From: Palsa-504 sp963739135
Lineage (GTDB): Bacteria; Actinomycetota; Actinomycetes; Streptosporangiales; Streptosporangiaceae
Direction: 5' to 3'
Assembly (NCBI GenBank): GCA_963739135.1
Contig: CAVTZG010000008.1
Location: forward strand, 496,001 to 560,000
DNA: 64,000 nucleotides
Under the pieces are notes generated by a model. That model saw nothing but the letters and a program-made list of their open reading frames with translations, ran no database searches and was not told the DNA's origin. Made by a program: the position numbers and the translations under genes. Within the stretch, counting starts at the first letter, position 1; the number at the start of each line of letters is the position of its first letter. Below, one piece after another: positions 55,193-63,428 of the stretch.

Positions 55193-56031
55193 TGCGGGCC
55201 GACCTGCATGTGCACAGCAACGCCTCGGACGGGACCGACGCCCCCGCCGAGGTGATGCGCCGCGCCGCGGCGGCGGGCCTGGACGCCGTAGCGCTGACCG
55301 ACCACGACACGGTGGCCGGGCACCCGCAGGCCCGTCAGGCCCTCCCGGAGGGCCTCACCCTGGTCCCCGGCATGGAGCTGTCCTGCCGGCTGGACGGCCG
55401 CAGCCTGCACCTGCTGGCCTACCTGTTCGACCCCGGCCAGCCGGAACTGGCCGAACAAACCCGGCGCATCCGTGACGACCGCGTGCTCCGGGCCCGCGCC
55501 ATGGTGGCCAGGCTGGCCGACCTCGGCGTCGACATCACCTGGGAGCAGGTGGCCGCCATCGCCGGGACGGCCGTGGTCGGCCGTCCGCACCTGGCCCGGG
55601 CCATGGTGGACAGCGGGGCCATCACCGAGCCCAGCCAGGCCTTCAGCCGCGACTGGATCGGCGCCGGCGGCCGCGCCTACGTCGGCCGCTACGCCCTGGA
55701 TCCGGTCCGGGCCATCCGGCTGGTCCGCGCGGGCGGCGGCGTGCCGGTGCTGGCCCACCCCCGCGCGGGCCGGGACTTCCACGTGACCGACGACCAGATC
55801 GCCATGCTGGCCGCTGCGGGCCTGGCCGGAGTGGAGGTCTTCCACCCCGACCAGCCCGAATCACAGCGCACCGGCCTGCTCGCCCTGGCCCGCGACCTCG
55901 GCCTGATCGCCACCGGCGGCAGCGACGACCACGGCGGTCTGACCGGGCACCGGATCGGCGCGCAGACCACGCCCGCGGAGGCCTACGAACGCCTGGTCTC
56001 CCAGGCCACTGCCGCACCCTACGAGGGGTAA
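55192..56031 (+). CDS. PHP-domain phosphoesterase (TrpH/RNase AM-like)
   Basis: 279 residues. The PHP metal ligands are visible in order: DLHVHS at the start, LTDHDT near 38-43, PGMELS near 60, the His in GRPHLA, HPRAG near 185, and GSDDHGG near 242. Relatives are 5'-3' exonucleases on short RNAs or nucleotidases for 3',5'-bisphosphates. ATG 55192 is coupled to the DUF6758 stop. It is followed by a small membrane protein. Confidence 0.9.
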   Translation: MRADLHVHSNASDGTDAPAEVMRRAAAAGLDAVALTDHDTVAGHPQARQALPEGLTLVPGMELSCRLDGRSLHLLAYLFDPGQPELAEQTRRIRDDRVLRARAMVARLADLGVDITWEQVAAIAGTAVVGRPHLARAMVDSGAITEPSQAFSRDWIGAGGRAYVGRYALDPVRAIRLVRAGGGVPVLAHPRAGRDFHVTDDQIAMLAAAGLAGVEVFHPDQPESQRTGLLALARDLGLIATGGSDDHGGLTGHRIGAQTTPAEAYERLVSQATAAPYEG

Positions 56032-56040
56032 TGTTCAGCG

Positions 56041-56511
56041 ATGGCCTTCACATCCACGCTCGCCAAGGACGTCCGCACCGTCTTCCACGAGGACCTCGAT
56101 CCGGCCGAGCGGTCCGCGCTGCTCAGCTGGCTCGCCTTCTCCGTCACGTTCGGCGCGGTCCGCGGCATCACCTACAGCATCAAGGACGGCAAGGGCCCGT
56201 TCCGCAACCTGAGCGTCGGCGGCGAGCACCTGCACCACTACGTGTGGGGTATCGGCCTGGTCGCCGGCGTCGGCGGCGTGGCCGTGTACGGCGAGGAGCG
56301 GTGGCGCCGGCACCCGGCGGTGGCCCTGTCCTACGGCACCGGCCTGGCGCTCATCGTGGATGAGTTCGCGCTGCTGCTCGACCTCAAGGACGTCTACTGG
56401 GCCAAGCAGGGCCGGATATCGGTCGACCTGGGCATCGGCCTCAGCTCCCTGGCCGGCACCTTCTTCACCACCCTGCCCCTGGCCCGCGCCCTGCGCCGCC
56501 GCCGGAAGTAA
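56041..56511 (+). CDS. Conserved small integral membrane protein
   Basis: 156 residues with about four membrane segments (near 25-45, 66-85, 98-118, 124-145). Conserved-looking polar pieces lie in GEHLHHYVWG (three His) and LIVDEFALLL (Asp-Glu in a helix), which could bind a metal or lipid head group. It ends in a basic RRRRK tail. I know similar uncharacterised proteins in Streptomyces but no function. It lies nine bases after the PHP gene, probably in the same operon. Confidence 0.75.
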   Translation: MAFTSTLAKDVRTVFHEDLDPAERSALLSWLAFSVTFGAVRGITYSIKDGKGPFRNLSVGGEHLHHYVWGIGLVAGVGGVAVYGEERWRRHPAVALSYGTGLALIVDEFALLLDLKDVYWAKQGRISVDLGIGLSSLAGTFFTTLPLARALRRRRK

Positions 56512-56579
56512 CGCCTCCTTGCCGCACGCCCCGATGTGGTAGGAAGGTCGGCGAGCCCCGACGGGAAGGAACACCTCCG

Positions 56580-57203
56580 ATGACCGCACGGATCGAGCAG
56601 GTGCGCGCCCCTGGCGAGATCAACACCGACGAGATCAACGCCTGGATCATCGGCGACCGGGACGAGGTGATCGTCATCGATCCGGGGCCCGACGCGGCCG
56701 CCGTGCTCGACGCGGTGGGCGACCGGGAGGTGCTCGCGGTGATCTGCACCCACGCTCACCCGGACCACGTGGCCGCGGCGGTGGCGGTGGCCGACCGGGA
56801 TGAGGCGCCGGTGGCCCTGCACCCCAGGGACGGGATCCTCTGGCGGGAAACCCACCCGGACGACGACCCCGAGATCGACGTGGCGGACGGCGGGATCTTC
56901 GAGGTCGCCGACACCACGCTCGAGGTTATTCACGCCGGCGGCCATACCCCGGGCTCGATCTGCCTGTACTGCGAGGAACTTGACGTGGTGTTCACCGGCC
57001 ACGCCCTGACCGCCGCCGGGCCGGCGCGGCACGACGGCGAGTTCCGCGACTTCCCCGCCCAGCTGAACGCCATCGGCGAGCACCTGCTGACCCTGCCTCC
57101 CGGCACCCGCGTGCTGCCCGGCGAGGGGGAGGAGACCACGATTGCCGCCGCCGAGAAGAAGTTCGATTCCTGGGTCACCGCGGCCCAGCCAGAAGACGAC
57201 TAG
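56580..57203 (+). CDS. Metallo-beta-lactamase-fold hydrolase with altered metal ligands
   Basis: 207 residues of the glyoxalase-II-like MBL group. The first metal motif is intact (THAHPDH, near 57-63), as is the third-position His in AGGHTPGS. The bridging Asp, normally in GD, is His141 (FTGHAL), and the last ligand His, normally in GHG, is Glu182 (PGEGEE). The dinuclear site is therefore unusual or degraded and the activity uncertain. ATG 56580 has GGAAGG upstream. Probably in an operon with the following RecB-like gene (4-base gap). Confidence 0.85.
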   Translation: MTARIEQVRAPGEINTDEINAWIIGDRDEVIVIDPGPDAAAVLDAVGDREVLAVICTHAHPDHVAAAVAVADRDEAPVALHPRDGILWRETHPDDDPEIDVADGGIFEVADTTLEVIHAGGHTPGSICLYCEELDVVFTGHALTAAGPARHDGEFRDFPAQLNAIGEHLLTLPPGTRVLPGEGEETTIAAAEKKFDSWVTAAQPEDD

Positions 57204-57207
57204 CCCG

Positions 57208-58059
57208 GTGGAGCAGCTGGGATTCGAGGGGATGCCCCGGCGGCTGTACTCGTGCACGCCGACGCGCCTGTCGTCCTGGCTCGACTGCCCCCGCCGGTAC
57301 CGGATGAGCTACCTGGACCGTCCTCCGCCTGCCAAGGGGCCGCCCTGGGCCCACAACAGCCTGGGCGCCAGCATCCACAACGCGCTGGCGGGCTGGTGGC
57401 GGCTGCCGTTCGAGCAGCGGACGGCGCCGGCCGCGGGCCGGCTGGTCGGCCGCGGCTGGATCGACGAAGGATTCGCGGACCAGGCGCAGTCGGCGCGGCA
57501 GCGGGAGCGGGCCATCGCCATGGTCGAGGGCTACGTGGCCGGGCTCGACCCGGCCGACGAGCCGGTCGGCGTGGAACGGACCGTGGCCACCCGCACCGAC
57601 CGGATCGCGGTCTCCGGGCGGATCGACCGGCTGGATGCCCGGCCCGCCCCCGCCGGCGGCACCGAACTGGTCGTCGTCGACTACAAGACCGGGCGGCACC
57701 TGCTGTCCACCGACGACGCGCGCAGCTCCCTGGCGCTGGCCCTGTACGCGCTGGCCGCGGGCCGGGCCCTGCGCCGGCCCTGCTACCGGGTCGAGCTGCA
57801 CCATCTCCCGTCGGGACAGGTGCTGGCCTGGTCGCACTCGGATGAAGCGCTGGCCAGGCACCTGAGCCGGGCCGAGGGCATCGCCGAGGAGTGTGCCGCG
57901 GCCGACGAGGCGATGCGCGAGGGCCTGCCCGGACAGCGGTACGACGAGGTGTTCCCGCCCCGGCCCAGCCCGGCCTGCGGCTGGTGTGACTACCTGCGGC
58001 ACTGTCCCGAAGGCACGGCGGCCGCGGTCACCAGGCGGCCCTGGGACGGCCTTACCTGA
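57208..58059 (+). CDS. RecB-family PD-(D/E)XK nuclease, probably 4Fe-4S
   Basis: 283 residues. The N-terminal piece SPTRLSSW-like (TPTRLSSWLDCPRRY) gives the first Cys. The nuclease core is ISGRID-like (VSGRIDRLD) with the catalytic Asp and VVVDYKTG with Asp and Lys. The C-terminal CGWCDYLRHC supplies three further Cys, the pattern of Fe-S Cas4/AddB-type nucleases. No Cas or AddAB partner is nearby, so it is a stand-alone nuclease of unknown pathway. GTG 57208 starts four bases after the MBL stop. Confidence 0.88.
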   Translation: MEQLGFEGMPRRLYSCTPTRLSSWLDCPRRYRMSYLDRPPPAKGPPWAHNSLGASIHNALAGWWRLPFEQRTAPAAGRLVGRGWIDEGFADQAQSARQRERAIAMVEGYVAGLDPADEPVGVERTVATRTDRIAVSGRIDRLDARPAPAGGTELVVVDYKTGRHLLSTDDARSSLALALYALAAGRALRRPCYRVELHHLPSGQVLAWSHSDEALARHLSRAEGIAEECAAADEAMREGLPGQRYDEVFPPRPSPACGWCDYLRHCPEGTAAAVTRRPWDGLT

Positions 58060-58978
58060 GCGGTGTGCTGGCCGCGTGCAGCACCGGCGCGACCTCGGCC
58101 GCGTCCCAGAACTGGGTGAGCGCGCCGGCCGTCGTGGCCGGGGCCTCCACGGCCGGCGAGTGCGAGGCCGCCGGGATGCACACCCGGCGGGCCGCCAGCC
58201 TCCTGGCCATCGCCTCCTGCGCGGCCGGTGACCAGGAATTGTCGTCCTCGCCGTACAGCACGAGCATCGGCATCGCCGTCCGGCGGGCCAGTTCCGCTGT
58301 CCGGTCCGGTGCGCTGAGCAGATGCCTGGCCATGTGGACCAGGCCGGCCGGGTCGTTGCTGCGCATCCGCCGGGCCAGGAACGCCACGATCGGGCCGGGC
58401 ACGCCGGCCTCGACGAACTGGGGTTCCAGGTAGGTCTGCCACAGATCGGAGATGCTGGCCCGGAGCGGGCCGGCCTCGGGCATCCGGCCGTCCCCGGCGC
58501 CGAGGGCGGCCAGCAGGCGGTGCAGTTCGGCCGCCCGCGGCCCGGTCAGCGCGGCCGGGCCGGAACTCATCAGCGTGAATGAGGCCAGGCCGTCGTCGTC
58601 GGCCAGCACGGCCTCCCGGGTCGTCAGTCCCCCGTAGGAATGCCCGACCAGGTGCCTGGCCCCGGTCGCCCGGGCCACGGCCGTGATGTCGGCCCCCAGG
58701 GCCGCGGCGCAATAGCCGTCATGATCGTCGGGGCCCGCGGTCTCGAACTGGCCGCGCATGTCGATCGCGATCACCTCACGGCCCCGGTCGGCCAGCAGCC
58801 CCAGGATGGCCAGGAAGTCTTCCTTGCTGCCGGTATAGCCGGGGACCAGCAGCGCGGGCTCGCGCTCGCAGACCCCGGAGAGCGGAGCGGCCGTCAGCGC
58901 CGCGAACGGCCCGCGGCCGGTCCTTATCGTGGTGCGCCGCACTCCGTCGGGCAGCTCGAGAGAGGTCGGTGTGCTCAC
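58052..58978 (-). CDS. Alpha/beta hydrolase
   Basis: 308 residues. Oxyanion region LVPGYTGSKEDF near 43-54, nucleophile elbow GHSYGG near 113-118, acid in LYGEDDNSW and the catalytic His in ASHSPAVE. The lid between strands six and seven is helical. Substrate unknown. GTG 58978 is chosen from the family-like start and the AGGTAAGG upstream; the frame is open far beyond. Its end overlaps the RecB-like gene by eight bases, convergent. Confidence 0.88.
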   Translation of the reverse strand: MSTPTSLELPDGVRRTTIRTGRGPFAALTAAPLSGVCEREPALLVPGYTGSKEDFLAILGLLADRGREVIAIDMRGQFETAGPDDHDGYCAAALGADITAVARATGARHLVGHSYGGLTTREAVLADDDGLASFTLMSSGPAALTGPRAAELHRLLAALGAGDGRMPEAGPLRASISDLWQTYLEPQFVEAGVPGPIVAFLARRMRSNDPAGLVHMARHLLSAPDRTAELARRTAMPMLVLYGEDDNSWSPAAQEAMARRLAARRVCIPAASHSPAVEAPATTAGALTQFWDAAEVAPVLHAASTPLR

Positions 58979-59024
58979 AGGACCGAACCTTACCTGCCGA
59001 GTTTGAACGGAAGCTGCGAGCGGC

Positions 59025-60518
59025 CTACGAAGCCTTGCGGCCGGTCTCCGGACCGGCCTGCCCGCCGCCGTCGAGTTCCCGGCCCGCCCTGGTCCGGCGC
59101 CGCCGCCGCGGCCGTCCCGACCCCGTGGCGCCCGTGGCCCCCGAACCCGTGGCCCGCTTGGCGCGCGGTGAGCGGACCTTGCCGGTCTCGCCGATGTCCT
59201 CGAGAGCCTCGGCCTCCAGGCCTGCCCGCTCCCGCTTGGCCCGGGGCAGCGTGCCGGTGGCCTCGCGCGGGATGTCCAGTTCGGTGTAGAGGTGCTCGGA
59301 GGTGGAGTAAGTTTCCTCCGGCTCGGGCTGGCCAAGGCCCAGGGCGTCATTGATGAGCTTCCAGCGGTGCATGTCCCGCCAGTCGACGAAGGTGACCGCG
59401 ACACCGGCCTTCCCGGCTCGCCCGGTCCGGCCGATGCGGTGCACGTAGGTCTTGTCGTCGTCCGGGCATTCGTAGTTGATCACGTGAGTGACGTCGTCCA
59501 CGTCCAGCCCGCGCGCGGCCACCTCGGTGGCGGTGAGCACGTCCACCTTGCCGCTCCGGAACGCGCGCAGCGCGCGCTCCCGCTGGCCCTGGCCCAGGTC
59601 GCCGTGCACGGTCGCGACCGCGAAGCCCTTGCTGGCCAGTGCCGTGGCCACCTGGTCGGCGGCCCGCTTGGTCTGGCAGAACACCATGGTCAGGCCGCGG
59701 TCCCTGGCCTGCAGCACCCGGGCCAGCACCTCGATCTTGTCCATCTGGTGGGTCCGGAAGACATACTGCCGCGTGCCCGGGGCCGGCGCGGGCTCGTCGT
59801 GGCCCTCGGCCCGGATGTTGGTCGCCTGCCGCATGTGCCGGCGGGCCAGCGTGACCACCTCGGACGGCATGGTCGCGGAGAACAGCATGGTCTGCCGGTC
59901 GGCCGGGGTGAGCCGGACGATCCGCTCCACGTCGGGCAGGAAGCCCAGGTCGAGCATCTTGTCCGCCTCGTCAAGGACCAGGGCCCGCACCGCGCTCAGG
60001 TCCAGGTGGCGGCGCTGGGCCAGGTCGAGCAGCCGTCCCGGGGTGCCGACCACGATGTCCACGCCGGCCGTCAGCGCGTCGATCTGCGGTTCGTAGGCCC
60101 GCCCGCCGTACACGGTGAGCACCCGGACCCGCAGGTTGACCGCGGCCGTGCGCAGGTCGTCGGCGACCTGGATGGCCAGTTCCCTGGTCGGCACGACCAC
60201 CAGGGCCCGCGGCTTGCCCGCGGGCCCGTCCTGCACCAGCTCCAGCAGCGGGATGCCGAACGCCAGCGTCTTGCCGGTGCCGGTCCTGGCCTGCCCGATG
60301 ATGTCCTGGCCGCGCAGCGCCAGCGGCAGGGTCAGCGCCTGAATGGGAAAAGTGGTGAAGATGCCCGCGGCCTCAAGGCCCGAGCAGATCGCCTCGCTGA
60401 TTCCGAAATCACGGAACGGAACAGCGTGCGTCGCCGCCGTCTCCCCGTGAGAAGTTTGAGTTGTCAGGGGTTTCCATCCTTCATCATGGCCCCTGCGGCG
60501 GGTTCGTCCGGGGCCCAT
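59025..60518 (-). CDS. DEAD-box RNA helicase
   Basis: 497 residues. Q motif (FRDFGISEAICSGLEAAG and PIQ), motif I ARTGTGKT, Ia PTRELA, Ib GTPGRL, II DEAD (VLDEADKML), III SAT, V ATEVAARGLD, VI HRIGRTGRAG. The C-terminus is a long basic, low-complexity tail (RRRRR, Gly/Ser/Thr) that would bind RNA. The exact start is uncertain within the first ~30 residues. Its grouping with DUF3107 and TetR upstream is conserved in actinobacteria. Confidence 0.93.
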   Translation of the reverse strand: MGPGRTRRRGHDEGWKPLTTQTSHGETAATHAVPFRDFGISEAICSGLEAAGIFTTFPIQALTLPLALRGQDIIGQARTGTGKTLAFGIPLLELVQDGPAGKPRALVVVPTRELAIQVADDLRTAAVNLRVRVLTVYGGRAYEPQIDALTAGVDIVVGTPGRLLDLAQRRHLDLSAVRALVLDEADKMLDLGFLPDVERIVRLTPADRQTMLFSATMPSEVVTLARRHMRQATNIRAEGHDEPAPAPGTRQYVFRTHQMDKIEVLARVLQARDRGLTMVFCQTKRAADQVATALASKGFAVATVHGDLGQGQRERALRAFRSGKVDVLTATEVAARGLDVDDVTHVINYECPDDDKTYVHRIGRTGRAGKAGVAVTFVDWRDMHRWKLINDALGLGQPEPEETYSTSEHLYTELDIPREATGTLPRAKRERAGLEAEALEDIGETGKVRSPRAKRATGSGATGATGSGRPRRRRRTRAGRELDGGGQAGPETGRKAS

Positions 60519-60758
60519 CGTGTCTGCGCGCTGCCCGCAGTGACCAGCGGCGATGTGAGCTGCTACCTGAAGGCTTGAGCCCGGGAGCCCGCCACCGCTG
60601 CTGGGACACTGCCGTCTACTCGGGTCCCCCCACCGGGCACGTTCACCCGGCGTAAACAGCAGTCAATTAACTCAACACGACGAGTGGTTACGTCATTCCA
60701 TTGACTAATCAGTAACAAGTATACCAGCCGTGCGCCTGGCTCCCCGCGCGGCACGCCG

Positions 60759-60986
60759 TCAGGCGAGGTTGCCGAACCCGACGCGCCGGTTTTCCGCGGC
60801 GCCGAACTCCACGTAGGCGATCTTGTCGCCGGGCACCATGACCTTGCCGCCCTTGGCCACCGCGATCGTGAACACCGCGCCACCGGCCAGCGCCGCGGCC
60901 AGGTCGCGCTCGATCTGGTCGGCCGCCGTGTCGGTCTCCACCACCAGCTCACGCGGCACCGACTGGACCCCGATCTTTACTTCCAT
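60759..60986 (-). CDS. DUF3107 family protein
   Basis: 75 residues, start MEVKIGVQSVPRELVVET and end GKVMVPGDKIAYVEFG with a basic finish. A small ATP-binding-like beta/alpha protein family restricted to Actinomycetes, function unknown. The start follows CTAGGGGAATTAC-type sequence; the TetR gene ends nine bases upstream on the same strand, so the two are probably cotranscribed. Confidence 0.9.
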   Translation of the reverse strand: MEVKIGVQSVPRELVVETDTAADQIERDLAAALAGGAVFTIAVAKGGKVMVPGDKIAYVEFGAAENRRVGFGNLA

Positions 60987-60995
60987 GTAATTCCC

Positions 60996-61613
60996 CTAGC
61001 TGCGGGGCCAGCCGCTGATGCCGCGCCAGGCCAGCCGGGCCACGAGCTGCTCGGCGGCCTCCCGCGGGATGTGGTCGCTGGTGCTGAGCCAGTACCTGGC
61101 GGTGACCTGGGCCAGGCCCACCATCCCCACGCTCACCAGGTTCGCCTCGTCGTCGTTCAGGCCGGCGCCCTGCCGGACCATCGGGCTGATCATCGCGGCG
61201 CACTCGCGCTGGCCGCGTTCCAGCCGGTCCCGGACTGCCGCCTCGTTGCTCAGATCCGACTCGAACACCAGCCGGAACGCCTGGCCCTCGCCCGCCACGT
61301 ACTCGAAGTAGGCGCTGAAGGTGGCGGCGACCCGCTGCCGGTTCTCCGTGGTCGAGCGGAGCGCGTCGCGCACCGTCTCCACCAGCGTGTCCACGCTTTC
61401 GTCGAGCAGAGCCAGGTACAGCTCGAGCTTGCCGGGGAAGTGCTGGTAGAGCACGGGCTTGCTGACCCCGGCGCGCTCGGCGATGTCGTCCATGGCCGCG
61501 GCGTGGTAACCCTGGGAAACGAACACCTCAAGCGCCGCATCCAGTAGCTGCCGCCGCCGTTGGTGCCGTGGCAGCCGGCTGCCGCGTGGCCGTGCGTCGG
61601 ACGTTGCTGTCAA
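60996..61613 (-). CDS. TetR/AcrR-family transcriptional regulator
   Basis: About 205 residues. The HTH is RQLLDAALEVFVSQGYHAAAMDDIAERAGVSKPVLYQHFPGK in consecutive pieces near 20-60, a complete TetR domain. The C-terminal ligand domain is all-helical and lacks a recognisable ligand signature. TTG 61613 is preferred because CCGGAGA lies eight bases upstream; ATG 61667 has GAGGG directly touching it and would place a tandem repeat at the ribosome-binding site. The target may be its own operon with DUF3107. Confidence 0.88.
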   Translation of the reverse strand: MTATSDARPRGSRLPRHQRRRQLLDAALEVFVSQGYHAAAMDDIAERAGVSKPVLYQHFPGKLELYLALLDESVDTLVETVRDALRSTTENRQRVAATFSAYFEYVAGEGQAFRLVFESDLSNEAAVRDRLERGQRECAAMISPMVRQGAGLNDDEANLVSVGMVGLAQVTARYWLSTSDHIPREAAEQLVARLAWRGISGWPRS

Positions 61614-61669
61614 AATTCGGTCTCCGGGTGATCGCGCGCGGCCGCCTGCCGCGCTCGCATCCCTCATTC

Positions 61670-61706
61670 TAAGCTGGCATCCTAAGCTGGCATCCTAAGC
61701 TGGCTA
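61670..61706. repeat. 13-bp tandem repeat upstream of tetR
   Basis: TAAGCTGGCATCC occurs twice, followed by two shortened copies (TAAGCTGGC, TAAGCC). It lies between the end of the flavin oxidoreductase gene and the TetR start, in the leader of the latter. Confidence 0.85.
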
Positions 61707-61714
61707 AGCCAGCC

Positions 61715-63220
61715 TCAGCGGTAGTCGTCATCGTCGTAGCCCACCGCGCGCTCCTGCTCGGCTGCGTCCGCCTCGTCCACGTCGAACGGGATATCACGCC
61801 GGAGCCGGGTCACGGTCTCGTCCGCCACGACTTCCTGATTCTGCTCGATGGCGTCGTCCTCGGGCGTCTCCATGTCCAGTTCACTCATCGGCCCGTCCTC
61901 CTGATCGGCAATGGCTGACCGGCCTCCGCTCCTGGCCAGTTCGCGGAACGCTTCCTCCAGTGCTTCCCCGTGGGTGGGAAAGGCGTGCACCACATCGGCC
62001 AGGACCGCCACCGGTACCTTGGCCCTGATGGCGAGAGTAACCTCCGACATCCAGGCGGCTGCGTCCGGCCCCACCGCGACCGCGCCGACCAGCACCCCGT
62101 CCTGTTCGTAGAGCTCGACGCAGCCCAGGTCATCCTGGCCCAGCCGCCCCCGGGTGGTGTCGGTCAGGCTGGCCCGGACCGACCGCAGCCCGGGCCGCGG
62201 CCCGGTGCCGACGGCGAACACCGCCGGGGTGGTGTGCACGCAGCGCGGGATGGCGCTGTAGTCGGCCTCGCGCGGGATGCCCAGGATGTTCGCGGCGACC
62301 ACGCGGGCCTGGTAGTGGCTGGCGTGGGTGGAGGTGGTGCCGGTGACGTCCCCGGCCGCCCACACCCGCCCGTGGGCGCCGGTGACCTGGCACGAGGTGG
62401 TGGTGGGCAGGGCCCGGCCCGGGGTCACGTCCAGGCCGAGCAGGTCCAGGCCGAGGCCGCCGAGCCTGGGCCGCCGGCCCGAGGCCAGCAGCAGCCGGTC
62501 CGCGTCGATCCGGGTGCCGTCGGCCAGCGCCAGCGTGAGGCCGTCCGGCGTCCGCTCCGCCTTGGTGGCCCGCGAGCCCAGGTAGATCTCGGCGCCGGCC
62601 CGGCGCAGCGCCGCGGCGATGGCCTCCCCGGCGAAGGCCGGCTCGCCCGGCAGCAGCCCGCCTTCCGCCTCGACCAGCGTCACCTGCGAGCCGAACGACG
62701 CGTAGATCTGCGCCAGCTCGCACCCGGCGGACCCGCCGCCGAGCACGATGAGGCGGCGCGGCAGGTCGGGCGAGCACACGCCCTCCGCCGTGGTCCAGGT
62801 CGGTATGTCGGACAGGCCCTCGATCGGCGGTGCCACCGGCTCGCAGCCGGTGGCCAGGACCAGGTCGGCATAGGTCACCTCAGTGACCTCCTCCGCGGCG
62901 ACCTGCACCGTCCCGGGGCTGGTGATCCGGCCGGCGCCGCGGATCACGGTTACGCCCGCCTCGGCCAGCCGCTGGGCCGCCCGGGAGTCGTCCAGGCCGC
63001 CGGTCACCTCGTCCCGGCGGGCCACCGCGTCTTCCCAGGCCTCGCCCCGGGCCGCGGAAAGCAGCAGCGAGTTGGACGGCAGGCAGGCCAGGTAGGGGGA
63101 TTCTCCGCCGATCAGCCCGGCTTCGATGAGAGCCACGGACTTGCCGCCCCGGGCCACCTCAGTGGCGACGTGCACCCCGGCGGTACCACCGCCGAGCACG
63201 ACTACATCGAAAGTGCCCAT
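61715..63220 (-). CDS. FAD/NAD(P)-dependent oxidoreductase, lipoamide-dehydrogenase-like without redox cysteine pair
   Basis: 501 residues. FAD site VVLGGGTAG (7-15), NAD site IVLGGGSAGCE near 157-167, and FAD site II VWAAGDVTG near 289 are intact. The redox motif, usually GGTC-x4-C, reads GGESPYLAC: Ser41 replaces the first Cys and Cys46 remains. The C-terminal His of HPT reads AFPTHGE, so the proton relay is also changed. Disulfide reductase activity is unlikely; quinone or other electron-acceptor reduction is possible. An acidic ~60-residue tail (DDDDYR end) is added after the family's normal end. Confidence 0.85.
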   Translation of the reverse strand: MGTFDVVVLGGGTAGVHVATEVARGGKSVALIEAGLIGGESPYLACLPSNSLLLSAARGEAWEDAVARRDEVTGGLDDSRAAQRLAEAGVTVIRGAGRITSPGTVQVAAEEVTEVTYADLVLATGCEPVAPPIEGLSDIPTWTTAEGVCSPDLPRRLIVLGGGSAGCELAQIYASFGSQVTLVEAEGGLLPGEPAFAGEAIAAALRRAGAEIYLGSRATKAERTPDGLTLALADGTRIDADRLLLASGRRPRLGGLGLDLLGLDVTPGRALPTTTSCQVTGAHGRVWAAGDVTGTTSTHASHYQARVVAANILGIPREADYSAIPRCVHTTPAVFAVGTGPRPGLRSVRASLTDTTRGRLGQDDLGCVELYEQDGVLVGAVAVGPDAAAWMSEVTLAIRAKVPVAVLADVVHAFPTHGEALEEAFRELARSGGRSAIADQEDGPMSELDMETPEDDAIEQNQEVVADETVTRLRRDIPFDVDEADAAEQERAVGYDDDDYR

Positions 63221-63369
63221 ATCTCTCCGTCCCCCTCGAACTTCGAGCTGTGGCCAGCCCCTCGCGTGCGGGCGCTTTCATCATCTCAGCCGCGGCCCCG
63301 TTCTCGCTTGGTGAGTCGGGCGAAATCTACCATGCCAATACCCCGGCCTATCGAATGTATTGTCGAGGT

Positions 63370-63407
63370 TGATAATAGGGATGACACTTGATGTATCAGT
63401 GTCATCC
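63370..63407 (+). promoter_or_regulatory. ku promoter region with a perfect 10-bp inverted repeat
   Basis: A TGATAAT box (63370-63376) is followed directly by GGATGACACT (63379-63388) and its exact complement AGTGTCATCC (63398-63407) around a 9-base centre. The repeat covers the expected transcription start of ku, 21 bases before its ATG. It is a strong operator candidate, or a 5'-UTR hairpin. Confidence 0.6.
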
Positions 63408-63428
63408 AAACCGGGGTAGGTGAGGACC

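Noticed and set aside
57208..58059. cas4 gene of a CRISPR system
   Set aside because: The nuclease has the RecB core and four cysteines, but there are no cas genes or repeats nearby; a stand-alone RecB-like nuclease is the safer call.
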